Assembly: GCA_038049695.1 (NCBI GenBank)
Contig: CP142459.1
Location: forward strand, 65,464,001 to 65,528,000
DNA: 64,000 bases
Reading direction: 5' to 3'
DNA from: Cinnamomum chago
Lineage: Eukaryota > Streptophyta > Magnoliopsida > Laurales > Lauraceae
Shown piece after piece: positions 46,941-60,400 of this stretch. The notes beneath the pieces were generated by a model. The model saw nothing but the letters and a program-made list of their open reading frames with translations, was not told the DNA's origin and made no database searches. Each line of letters begins with the position of its first letter. Positions within the stretch are counted from its first letter, which is position 1. Both the position numbers and the translations under genes were made by a program.

Positions 46941-48411
46941 AGACCCTTTTTAAAATCTGTACTTAAAATTTAAATTTTCCCTACACAGCAGTTGCAAAGA
47001 GGATCTTCCAGGGCTGGCCTAAAGAGGGTCTAGATTCTTGAAAGGGGTTTGGCAGGTGCTACATTCACAGCAAATCATAGTTGTTAATTCTTCCGACCGA
47101 AACGAAATGAGGCAAATAAAAAAAAATTTGATTTGAATTCTGGTCATTTTGGTTGTCCATTTCAGTTTGTAGCACGATTCTCACAGTTTTTTAATTATTT
47201 TTTCTCAATACTCATATCCAGAAACATGCATAATTTATATTTTTTTTATTTTTTTATTATATATGTATTGTTTTTTTAACTTTTTATTATTTCAAAAAAT
47301 TACTCCGAAAAGTTTTGCCGAATTCCCAAAATATTCCATCTTTGATGCTAGACCAAAATAATAACAGAAACGAAATTGACAACTATAAATCAGATCCACC
47401 TTTTTAAATTTTTGGTGTAACGCATCCAGTGGACCTAACATATATAAATCCAATCCAATCATTTTTACAGCCTCCGCCATGGGAGTGATGAGGTGTAATC
47501 ACTTTAACCACATGGTTTCAGTGGGCTACACTCCAAATAAAAGTGAAATTCCAGATGATGGATTAGAAAGCATAGGATATGAGCAGCTTGGACAAATGAA
47601 GTGGTCCATCCCTAGTTTGCTGTATTGCAATTGCATAAGTGAAACAAGATCATAAACTTATCTAGAGGAAGGCTGCGGATCATTGGATAGGCCTTTGCGC
47701 CCACATCCACAACCATGGCAGAATCATTCCTAGTTCATTACATTTTACTTTGGGTTAATCTTCCTTGTTCAGTGTCTCAGCATTTTCCCTGATTCTTTAG
47801 GCTCCATTTGATCCTTCAAATTTCATTGAAATACAGTTTCTTTAAAATCATCATTTCTCATTTCAATAGGTCTTAATAAATCACCAGAATAATAATATTT
47901 AAAAAAAAAAAAGTTCAAATGATACTTCATGGTCACTTCCAAAATCATTGATGCAGCTACATTAACAAGATGCTAATATTAACCCTCTATGTAGCCACTA
48001 TAAGATTCTTACTTTCTTTTGTTCTGCTTGTAGCACATGATGCAATTAACGACGCCAAAGCTAGTTAACCATAGTAAATAGTCACTCAAATCATAGGAGA
48101 TTGAATCACAACCAGAATACCTCAATCTAACAGTGAATATCACTTCAATTAAATGGTCAATATCATTTCCATCAGAAGACTATTCAAGGCCATCATCTGT
48201 CACTAGGAAGGGTCGAATTTAACATTTGGCTTTCATGAAAGGCTTCACCCATATGCAATATTACACCAAATTGTGTACTCTAGTTCATAAATTATACAGA
48301 AGATGTGCATGTAAATTACAAGGTTTCATAATACAACCCCAATTGTGTATTGAATTATATACAACTTCCAGTTGGGTGACAATTCGCCCCTTCATTGTAG
48401 ACCTTCCTTAT
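46941..48411. other. Intergenic DNA and 3' UTR of the minus-strand gene
   Basis: The 3' UTR of the FemAB/GNAT-like gene begins at 48411 and extends leftwards for an unknown distance. Otherwise nothing is recognised. Confidence 0.5.
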
Positions 48412-48430
48412 TCATTGTAGACCTTCCTTA
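48391..48430. repeat. 20-bp tandem duplication across a stop codon
   Basis: ttcattgtagaccttcctta occurs twice head-to-tail (48391-48410 and 48411-48430). It covers the stop codon of the minus-strand gene, so the last codons and the TGA are repeated just downstream in the 3' UTR. Confidence 0.95.
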
Positions 48431-51400
48431 AAGGGTCCAGAATCATGTATTAATTTCATTACAAGCTCAACCTGCACAGCATAAATGGAACAGTTAAGCG
48501 AAGAACGCCCTTCAAGGTGCTGCAATCAATTTTATGCTTTGTACAAAATTCAGGTAGTTAGTTACATGACAACAAATTAACAATCAGTTGAATGTTCATG
48601 GAATCATTGTCCTTAATACTCCCATTAACTGTACAGCTGAGATGGACCCATGCATTTTGGTGGGGAGCTGTTAGACTTCGGATGGGGCCCAATGACTTTC
48701 ACCATAGAGACTGCACAAACTGGCCCACATAAAATGCCCTTTTCCAATAAAAGAGTATAAGGCCTCGCGCATTTCTATCAGTACATTCAGTAATTGTTTT
48801 TCCTTCAGTGCAGCGAGACCTCAGTTCCTGTGCTAGTATGTTGCTTCTTCCTCGGTAAGGTTTTGGCCATAACATTGTTGTAGCATGTACATGTGTTGCT
48901 CTTTGAATGAACATTACCATTTGTAACAAACAAAGAACATAGGATGTTCAAGCATTTTTTGTCCAATCCCCTAACGTAGAGCCAGTAAGATGACATTTCG
49001 GTAACAATTTAGAGTAGCAAATTATACTAAAATCTATTCTTATGAGCTTGATCGTGAGAGCTAGCAAAGGTCATAAAGAGCAGGTTAGCAGTCTCAAGAA
49101 CTCAACTAGTAGAATTTAAAAGGAGATGGACCACAAATCATGAGGATTAGGATAATTTCAGGTTAAGTATGATTCAATTCTTAATAATGTAAAAGAGTTC
49201 CTTCAATTATCAGGGATATGAATAAGTTTGAAAAACATGACTAACCGAGTGAGTTACTGCTTACGATAGAATTACATAATGGTACATGGAGCAGATCAGT
49301 GGACTACTAAACTCCCAAGACTGTCAAATAGTAACCATGTATGCATGACACTAAATTGGGAAAAACAAAAAAGGGTGGACAAAGTGAGACATCCAAACAT
49401 ATAGGAGTCTTTTTTCTTAAAATTCATGAAAGCAAATATAATTACGTTGTGTACACTTCAATTTGATTAAAAACAAAGGGGGGAATAAATTAAATGTTGC
49501 CAGTTAAAGAGTCTCTTGCTCAATTCTAACTTAAAAAGAAAAAAAAAAGTGCCATGTATGTTAAGAAGCAGAAATGTTTTACAGCAGAAAATTTAAAGGA
49601 ATGTTTTACAGCAGAAAATTTAAAGGATGCCGATGATATACCTGATCCTTTTCACGTACTAGAAAATTCCCTATGGCTTTTCTAAACTCATCATCCAGAA
49701 TGTAGTGGCAGCTGTATGTTGTCACAGGCAGATAACCCCGCTGAATTTTGTGTTCTCCCTGAGCTCCCGCTTCCACTTTATTTAGGTTTAATTCAATAGC
49801 TGCTTCTATTGCCTGGACATTGGAGAAAATTCCACAAAAAAATAATAGTATAACAAATTCCCTTTTTATAAAATTCTTTATTGCCATCACAAAAATAAGT
49901 ATATATAATAAAGAGTTTTCTGGACAATTCACACGCTCACTCTCACTTTAGCATCCCCACATGCATGCAAAATCCAAGCCACTAATCAGGTGGGACACAC
50001 CATGGGGGTCCCGAGATAAAGTACAAAGACCCTTGCTGACAGATTTCAGAAAACAGGACTATAAAAAGGTTACATAATATTCACCAACATCAATTATAAT
50101 GCTCAAATCTAGCCGTATAGATCATGCATGTCCATCATTGTTTCGAAATATGATCCTATCAATGGAGGGGACACCTGATGAGCAGCTTAGAGAAAACAGG
50201 AGTCTGCTATTCACGTGTATGCTTTGTGTGAGCAATGATAAGTGAGTGGGTCAGCAAAATTCATGGTATACAGCAATAAATGAAATTTCCATTTTGAATG
50301 ATGAAATCACATCATAGTTCTTTCCCAAATAAACCAAATGGATATAAGTTAGCAGAACATATATATGAATCCCAACACCCAAGCCTTACATGCATAAATC
50401 CTGTCTCATGTGTCTTCTGTGTGTGGTTGTTTTGGGGGTGGGTTTGGGGTCAAATGGTAACTAAAATTTTGAAGGAAACAGGATGCTGTTGGCCTAAGGT
50501 TATTCTTACCATGCAAGTCCAGTACTTCTCAATTGACTTGTTATTAGCTTTTGGCTTATGTCTACCTTTGAAGTTCCAGAGAACATAATAGCATTTTTTG
50601 CAATTGATCATGTGTAACAGCAACACAACATTAACTCAGCTCAATTTCAGATTTCGTTTGTGCTCTAGTTTGATTGAACCATCATTTTGCTCAGCTCAAT
50701 TTCAGATTTCATTTGTGCTCTAGTTTGATTGAGCCATACAAAAATTTCCTAAACAGGAAAGGTTAATATGAACCTGGTAGTAACAGGCTTCAAAATGCAA
50801 ACTTGGATAATAGGCTTCTGGGAGACATCCCCACAAGCGCCCGTACAAAGTATCTCCTCCAATAAGATTAAGAGCTCCTGCGACAAGTTCACCTCCCTCT
50901 TCAGCAACGACAAGCAATACACGGTCACCCATCTTTGATCCCATGTTATGAAAGAAGTCTCTTGTCAAAAAAGCTCTGCCCCACCTACAAGTGAATCAAA
51001 GGCCATCAGTTCCATAAAGATGCATGTAGGACCGACTCTAAACCATGCATCATGTTCGCATGGCACGGAACTTATCAACAGTTTTAACTTACTCAAAGAA
51101 TTCCACTTTTAACTTTCACCGATTTTGGTGCCAAACCCATTAAATTTATGCCAGTCCAACATACAACCTCAATTTCTACGTATTACTTTCATCATCATCA
51201 AAGAACATCATCCTCAACACCATCTTAGCCTTGTTCTATAAAACTGGAGAATTTTTACTGTTATTATTATTATTATTTTTATTCATTTTTTTTAAAACAA
51301 GGAGAATCTTTATTTTAATGGCAATGGTTATAGAAAGAGAATGACAATACAAGGGGAGCTACAAATCATACACCATATAATAAGACAGATCAGCTGGCTC

Positions 51401-54400
51401 ATCTTTGGACAAGTCCAACTAATCCCCAAACACGTCCATATTCAGATAGGTATATGCATGGACGATGGCTTCTCAAACAGGGAATTATCTTATTTATGAG
51501 TTTCTGAGGCAGTGCAATTTCACTGGCTTCCCAAAGTAAAACAAAGCAATGGAAGCCATCTCCAAAATACTAAAAGAAAGAAATTAGCTTCGTTCATAGA
51601 TGTTTTTCCCTCCTTATAAGGTTAATTACCCGGATACTTCAACATATGCATAATGTCTGTATAGTGTTGTATCTGGTACTTTTTTATGTGTAAAATTCGT
51701 GTCCCACCATATCCATGGTGTTCTCCGCCATATTGGCGTAATAGCTTCCTTCTTGTTTTTCTCAATGAAAATTGAGAAATCAATAAAGAAGAATATGCAT
51801 CATGTTGCAAACAGCCACATGCTGAAAACATGATCAGAAACCAAAAAATAAAATACCAGGAAACAAACAACCCAACACTAGCAAATGGACACAAACTAAT
51901 AAAAAAGTTTAAAAAGAAAAAAAAATCCACTACAAGACGGAACAAAACTAGAAGGGAAGAGAAACAATTCCCACTAGTAATTGCAAAAATGTGGCTAATT
52001 ACGTAAATCCGTATTCAGCTAAGAGACAACAAATTAGGTTGCAGACTGCCTCGCTAAACAATGAGTCACGGCATTCATGTATTAGAATCTATTTTTCTTT
52101 TCTTTTGTAAGTTGCAACAGGGTCAATTATAGTAAGAAGTCCTTGGAAAAATACAATCCCAAGTATAATGCCAAAATACTTTCATTGAAGTGCGCGCGCA
52201 CACATATATATATATATATATAACATTTGGTATCCAAGAAAGCATCTGTTTTTTCCATTTACAGAAAAGACGGCAAGCTTACTTTAATTAGTTTGGATGA
52301 AATATATGATGTATCCCATGAACAATGAAACATAATGCATTTCTCCTCACATCTCCTAATCAAAAAATTTATATTCATCTTCAAAGCCAGATTATGTGAT
52401 ATGTATCATGCATTTTCCTAAACAGGAATGTTTCTTCAAAGCAAAAAAAAAAAAAAAAAGGTGTTGCAACAACATTTGAAGCTAATAAAGTTGTGCAATT
52501 GCAGTCTCCAAAAGTTAATCAGTAATGCACATGAAAACAGTTACGCTATGAAGGGATAAAGAAATGAACCGAACTTATTATCAGTCGTGTTCCGGTAGAA
52601 CTTGTAGAAGGAATCCCAATGCTTGGCCTACCATCACATGAGCATGAAATATTTAAGTAAGAAACTCTGCCCTTAAAGTATTTTTTTAATGTTACAAAAA
52701 CCATAGCAGAACAGTGTTCATGGGACTGGTCCACTTCAAATGAACTGTTTATGGAAAAAAAATACAAGCAAAAAAGGTCAAGTATGAATAAAATATGTTT
52801 GAATTTGGAGGGAGTAAAAATCTCTATATAATGTAACCAGAAACAATACCTTAGACAAATATTGAAATCTAGATTCGCCGACGACATTGAAACTAGTGAT
52901 GCTAAAAAGCAATTTATACTGGATGACGATTTGCTGAACTACAATGGTTAATCCAAAATACATATTCATATGATGGAAACTACACATGCAACAGAAATGT
53001 TCATATGAGATGAATATAACAGAAAGATCTGTGAGTGCATGAATGCAAGATTAACAGCTTGATATCTAGATGCCATGGTTGCAGCAGAAATGAAGTTAGT
53101 GAAAACAGGATGATAGTCGAATGACTTCAGCAATCAATAATATTGACATTTGATTATGTAATGCCAAGAAGTTTTATGTACAATAAAAAAAAATTATACT
53201 GAAAACAGGGTTATAACACTTTATTTTTAGTCTCTGCTACAGAAATTTGGGCTACCAAAAATGGAGAGCCAACACTATCAAACAAGAAGTTAATAGTTGA
53301 TAGATGGGATATGAGAGTGGCACAACTAGCATTTTGAATGTCAAGGAACATTTAGTTATTACTAAAAGGTGAACACCAGAATCTGAGACGGCATTTTGAT
53401 CGCAAATTTCCAGGAAAGCCAAGTCATGACTCATGAGACAATTAAATTGCTTGCTAATTGGCCAATGGTGACAAAACAATTCCAAAGGGAGAATTTTCTT
53501 GAGGTAAGGAAAGCGTTGAGGATATTCAAGAATACTCAACAATCTACATGACACTTAATTATTGGGGAGGATTCTGCTAATTCAATATCACGGGATAAAT
53601 TTAACAGACGGGCACCTTGGAGATTGTCATATTTATTGGAAGTTAAGAAACTGAGTCCGTCAGTGTTGGTTTCTTCAACTAATGTTAAAAGAACTAATGG
53701 AATAGCAGATATTTTGGCAAACATAGGAATAGATAAGGTGTGTCAGTAAAATTATAGTGCGCCATTTGTAGGTGATTTATCTGCATATTGCTGCAAGTGC
53801 AGACAGGTCTTTTACACTACAAAAAATTTCTCTCAGGTCTCCGTATTTCTGTAAATATAGTTTCTGATCAGAAAAAAAAAGTCATGAGACGATCAGTTGG
53901 AGAACTAATATGACGTTTTTCTATCCCGGAAGTGCCCTCTTAAACCTGAAGACAAGAATCAGATTCATAAACTCACTAGTGTCCTTTGATTTCAAAATTT
54001 TGATTGCATTTACTTTTAAACCAATAATATTTTTTTAGGTAAAAAATAGCAAGTTCTGAAGATACTTTGCATTGAGGTTGGAACGGAAAAAAAAAAAACT
54101 CAAGGATTTTAGACTTCAACAAATTCAATTTGCCTCAGAAACTTAATGCATGCCATTCTTACCCTCAAAAAAATGCTTGTCATTCTGGGTCAAAGTGGGA
54201 GCTCAAGAAACAACCAAAGCATATAAGTATTTCTGACAATATATCACAATCTTGGGAATATATCCTGCGAAAGATAAATAGCCAAGTACCTTTATTTCAT
54301 CTCCGCGGAGGCGTTTCATTGTTAAATTTTGAGCTGAAATCTGCAAGAGGACAATTCACTATGATAAGTTACACGTATTTGACCAATAATGGGCCAACTG

Positions 54401-57400
54401 ATTTTCTAGGTTGAGAAATAAGCTGACGATCTCAAACAAATCTAATGATAAGCTGGTACAAGAAATGACACTCCATGAAGATTGATGAAAAGAATGCAGA
54501 CAAAAAAAAAAACTAACTAAATAGCAGAAGAAACCCAAACAGTTTTCCTGATTGGCTTTTGTAATTGGTTCTACAAAATCCTTTCCTATGTCACTTTTTT
54601 TTTCTTGGGGTGGGTTGTACTTGTACAAGATCATCCAGGTTATCTTTTCTACAATGGTATGCTTTTATTTACCGATACAATGATATGCTTATCAATATCT
54701 GTTTCACGAACTGCTTCTGCTTTCTTCCTTCATCACATTTTAAAGGAATGCTTCCTTTATGCTTCCTTACTGAAAATATCGACATTGAGTAATTTGAATA
54801 GCCATCCATAGATTTAGAATTGCAGTGAAAAAGTATACATTTATCAAGTATTAAATGATTATTACAATTTTTTTAAATTCTACTATTCAAATATGAACAA
54901 ACTAATTGAAGTACAAAGTCGGGATCTGCAGAAATGAATAGTAAAATAGTACAAATGTTTGCATATGGATTTATTTCCATCATATGGAGTTAATGTATAA
55001 AACCTATGAACCGAGTAACTCCTACAATAAACTTCTTACATTGCCCAAAACCACCAAGTTCTATTAAGAGCCCTTTCCACAAATAAATGCCCATTTAACC
55101 ATGGTTCCAAACACGTGTAGTATGCTTTCGTTAAGTTTTGTTGATAATTCCATCATGACATTTTGTCACAGCACCAAGATATTAAAATAAAGAATGAATA
55201 AAATGAAAGAGAATATAAGTGATGTAAAAAGTGGTAACATTTAAACAATCATTTTGAACAATCATTTTGATGCATATCAAAACCAATCTCTTCAACAGAC
55301 CACAGATAAAGGCATTCCCCAATATCACTCAAATTTAAAAAAAAAAAAAAGGTCATTACCTAGTGCAGGTTCCTGGGAGGGTCCAGACTGGAGACAGACC
55401 TAACCTTTGGCCTTTTTTTGCCCAAAGTGACTGCTTGCAGGGTCTATGTTCTCATGCATGGCACCCAAGACTTTTACCATTGCACAAAAGCAATGACCCC
55501 AATATCACACAAATTTATTATGATATTTTTTTAGCCCTTCTTGTGAAGCTGTCAACAACTAAAACACCTAATTTGAAAGAATTAATCAGCATAAATGAAT
55601 GATTTTAATTGTTAATTCACAATTAATGAAGTCCACCCTAGAACCTAATCATCATCAACAACAATAAAAGCCATCAGTGTACTGTGTATTAGTTGCAGAT
55701 AATAGATGGAACCAAAGTTCTAACAGAGTGGATGATGTGATATAGGATTGGACAATAAAACCAATCCTGTTAATCTGATTTGAACCAAAACTCAGATCAC
55801 AGGGAATCAAATAAATAGATCAACTAACTGCTGTCAAAGCACAGACCTATACAGTCAGCAACACCTGAAAGGTACCATAGTCTAGCACTCAAATTCAGTA
55901 AGCTGCTGGAACATGGATTATCATATGCCCTCCTCATGAATTTAGTTGGAAACCACACAAGCAAAATCAAAAGCCCTATGGTTCCTCAACTGACACTAAG
56001 CTGACTAGGGACATGGGTGTGTGAGTAGAGTGAGTTCAAATATGCGATGTAGCAAAATAAAATAAAAACTATGCAGTGTGTGATAACATCCAGCACTCCA
56101 CTAAGCCCACTCAACATAACTGAGTAGGGACAAAGCAAAAATCGGGGGACTTCAAAGCTTCAATTCATATGTCTAATAACCAGCTCATAAGCTGGGACTG
56201 TCTCACAGTATGAGAAATCTCAAGATACTGTATCCCTTCATATTCACTTGAGAGATGCACAGCAGATCGCATCCCAGACATGCAGCTGGATTCGGTCGGG
56301 ATGGGCTGCCAACCTATATAGCAGTACCAACCGATGTAAAATGGAGAGATATCATGAAGCACTAACCTTAGTTAACTGTCATCTCACAAATGAAGAGATC
56401 AAAAGCATTTGGAACAGAGCTTTTGACAAAGACTGCTCTATCAATATGCAAGCCTATGGATGTTCTTAATGCTTGTAAGGAACAGAGCTTAGTGCTTGAT
56501 CAAAATGCCAGCCATGTGGGCATTTTTAATGCATAGAATACATGCAGCTCCAAGCAAACAATGGATGAAGATGCAAGCCAGAGAGAGATTGCAGGCATCA
56601 CACAGGTGCCTCAGTGTCTCACCAATGAAGCAGAAAGCCTCACACCCAAGTCTTTCACACAGAAAATCAAAGTGCTCATCTGTGCACGCGAACACAAACA
56701 CCTCATGCCCAAGTCTGCACCCCAGAAATCCAAGGGTGTTCTTCTGCATGCAGACAGACAGATGCACGCGCAGACCAGGAGAGTTGAATAGAAAACAATA
56801 AGCAAAACCCCACTTCTAATCCCAGCCTTTAATGACCAAATAGAATCTATATAGTCATGAATGAAAACCACCAAAACCAACAGTCCAAATCTAAACCAAA
56901 CTCTTAAAATGAGAAAGTAATTGAGAAACTCACCACTCCCCGGCCTTTTAGGTTTTTTTGTCCAAATCTAAAACCAATAAGCATAAGACTAATTAACAGG
57001 AAAATAAATCCCTTCACATCATGACCCATGACAAATGATAAAATTCACCACTTCTTTTCATTTTAGGTTTTTTGGCATGCAAAAATGGGACCAACGGATC
57101 CCACGTGGATCTCTTGCCCTGCTAAATCAGTGAAACATGACAGCCTTCAATCATACAAGCATTGATATCTTAAGCGCACAAATGACTATTCTTCTCTGGA
57201 CACTAATTCATTACACCAAAGTATGCATACTGCAGATCGATAAAATATTATGACACAAAAGATAATGCCAGGTTGGGTGTGAATCTGTCATTATTATCTG
57301 TGTATGGTAAATCAAACCATATAAAAGATACAGAGTAGACTAACCTTTTTCCGCTCTTGACGAATATTTTTTCTTTTACTTTGCTTCATGTCCATCAAGA

Positions 57401-60400
57401 ATTCATCAAAACTGTAGCATAAAGTAAAATTTTGGTAAAAATGCAATGGACACTATATTGCATAAAACAATCACTTGATGAGAAAAGAAGGCCCAATTGC
57501 CATCGTGAATGTTAAAATTTACTTTAAAAGTACAAAAACTTCTAGGAAAAAAAAACCCCATAGGTGATTCACACATGCTTATTTAAATAGAAAGATATCA
57601 TGTCTACTTTGATGTGCTAACACAATATAAGGAGACCAGTGTCATCAAGAGACTATATGGTATACCAATATATATAGTAGTCATGCCAATGACCAATGAA
57701 AATAGATTGGGTCATACTCATAATTTCTTGAAGAAATTTAGATTACATCTGATTATTGTACAAAGAGAATCCCAATTCAAAAGATGCCATTCACTGTCCA
57801 CATTTCCACCCAAAAAAAAAAGGCAAAACAGCATTGGTCACTATCTGTTTTCAACGGCCTGTCACACCCAGCATATCCACAAACCATCCAAACTACTTAT
57901 ATGAAATAAAATCTGCACAACCAACATTGGAACTCAGAAGCATATTTGAGCACCAAATGTTTCATGACTTGATCAATGAACTACACATCAAGTGTCATGG
58001 TAAGTAACTAATTATTATAAAGAAGTCACAATGACCAAGAGACAGTGAGTTTTACATTACTCACTTTTTATAATTACGATTTTTCCAATGGTATTGCATT
58101 CCTATTCTCTGGAGAAATCCAGCTTCCTTCATTTTGTGCCACTCGTTTTCAGAGGGAAAGGTCACATGCAATGACGAGACCTGAAACTATAAGAAATGGA
58201 AAACATGTCATTTGAGCTTTGTAACCCAGACTTAATAATGTGAGTCTTACCCATTTCTGACACTTAAATTTTACATGCAAGTTTCAAAGTAAACAAGCAC
58301 CCACTGATGAGGAGTTCTCTTTAATTGCTCATAATTGCTTATAAATAAGAAGTCACAAAATGGCACCAGTTCCATCTAGTTTAGCATAGTCCATGATACG
58401 ATAACAGTTATAATGGATGAACAGCTAGCATTAGTAGGATAAATGCTTCACCCAAAAATGGCAACTAAGCTCATTATGAGAAGAAGACTACCAAGTACCA
58501 ATCCTCAATACCTTGTCCTCAAGGAGGATAAACAATACTCTTACCAGAAAGCAAGGAGATTGGTCTAAGCTCATTATAATTAATTAAAAAAAAGGAAAAT
58601 AAAGTAGAATTTGAAAAATGAGATAGACAATTCCACCTTTGATACATAATAAAATACAGTAATAGGAACGAATGCAAAAGAAAAGATGGTGAAAGACAGT
58701 GAGAAGCATATTTTAACTTGCATTCTGACCATCTAGCCCTTCATATATATCAACCCAAATTTAACTACTTTGAAGGTAAGATAGGTTGAAGAATACCAAA
58801 CATGATGCCTCTCTGAAAAGCCCCGGACAAAATTTCATGCCTGAAAGAAACTTGGCCAACATAGAGGCTAACCCTTGAGGCTAATGATGACCAAGGACTT
58901 GGTTATATCAATGATTTTTCCTCTCACTAACTTCAAGATTATCTTCATGGGATTCCTTATTCCTTTACTAGGCAAATTCCTATTTCAGGAAGGATTTCAA
59001 CATCTAAATGTGACTATACACCCTTGGGTGAGATGGCACTCCAAATGGAAAGTTTCACACATCAGTTGTACTATATTTACGGCAATAAGGCACCCAAAAG
59101 ATACATGGAACAGCTCTTTTGAAAGTAAATGCATATAAGCAAGCCTAATTGCAAAATTCAAAAGTGGCAACATATACAATAAAAAGAAGGAATGAAAGAA
59201 ATTTCAACCACATTTACCAACAAAAATTTTACCCATTTTAGTAAAATCAAGTGAAGAACCTATGGCAGTACAGGGACAAGAAATGATGATTCTGGAATGG
59301 TAGCTGGGTTCATGTGATACCTTAGCAGTCAGATCCTTCATTGCTTCAAGTAACTTGAAAAAGACTTGATCCTTATACCAGGTATCACGGAGTAATATCC
59401 TTTCGCTTGTTACTGGAGTAAAAGGTACACAACATTGTAACTTTGGATAGTATTGAGAGCCATAACTGTAGTAGGCATCAGCCCAGGAGTGATCAAAGAC
59501 AAATTCCCCATATGAGTGGCTGCACATTCAAATAAACTATAATTGTTCAGCAATAAATACACAGATAGACACTGGAAGCGAAAATGCAATGAATAAGAAA
59601 CGCACTTATACAAGGAGGGGAAAAGGAAGCAGAACACTGATGGCATTTCGGATGCTAGACCTTTTAAGATAAAGTGGAACAACACCTATGATATTTTTAT
59701 GCTCATCCTGGGCAATAAGGTGAGAAGGTGACCATCCTGTTTCCTGAAATGGGTTCAGAGCTTGCAGATAAGATCTCAAAACAAAAGGCTGAAGGCAAGT
59801 GTAACATAGGTAAAAAGAAAAGAAGAAGAAAAGAAAATGTGACGACAAGGATGGCAAATTAGTATTTACATATTGGTTATTAAGTAGTAAGTTTGACTGC
59901 CATGTCCCTCATTGAAAAATGAAAGCATGTTTCGTGCAAACTTAATGAAATTAAAGTAGGGACAAATTAAAATGATGCAAACATAGAGGGACACATAGCA
60001 GGATGGAAAGGTTGACATTATAGCAAACCTTCACTGCACAACCTGACTCCTCTAAGCTTGAAAGAAAAGCATGTGTAAGAAATGGATTAAGTTTTTCAGA
60101 GCCAGTTGCATCCACTGCACATGCATCCCAGTCCACGGATGAAATCTCTGAAATTGAAGAAACCACAGAAAGGGATATTTTCTGAGGCTTTGTCTCATTG
60201 GTTCGGGCTTCCTACACAACAAATACCAAAAAAAAAAAGTATCAAAATTGGCATGAGACAGGGCCTTACAAATACAGATCTATAGAGTATCAACAAAAAA
60301 CAGATCACCTCTGGGGCTGACCCTGTCAGAGTGAAGGCCCCAAGAGAAACATCCAGTTCATTAGGCTCTTTGGTCGTTCTAGATCCCCAAAAGATAGCAC

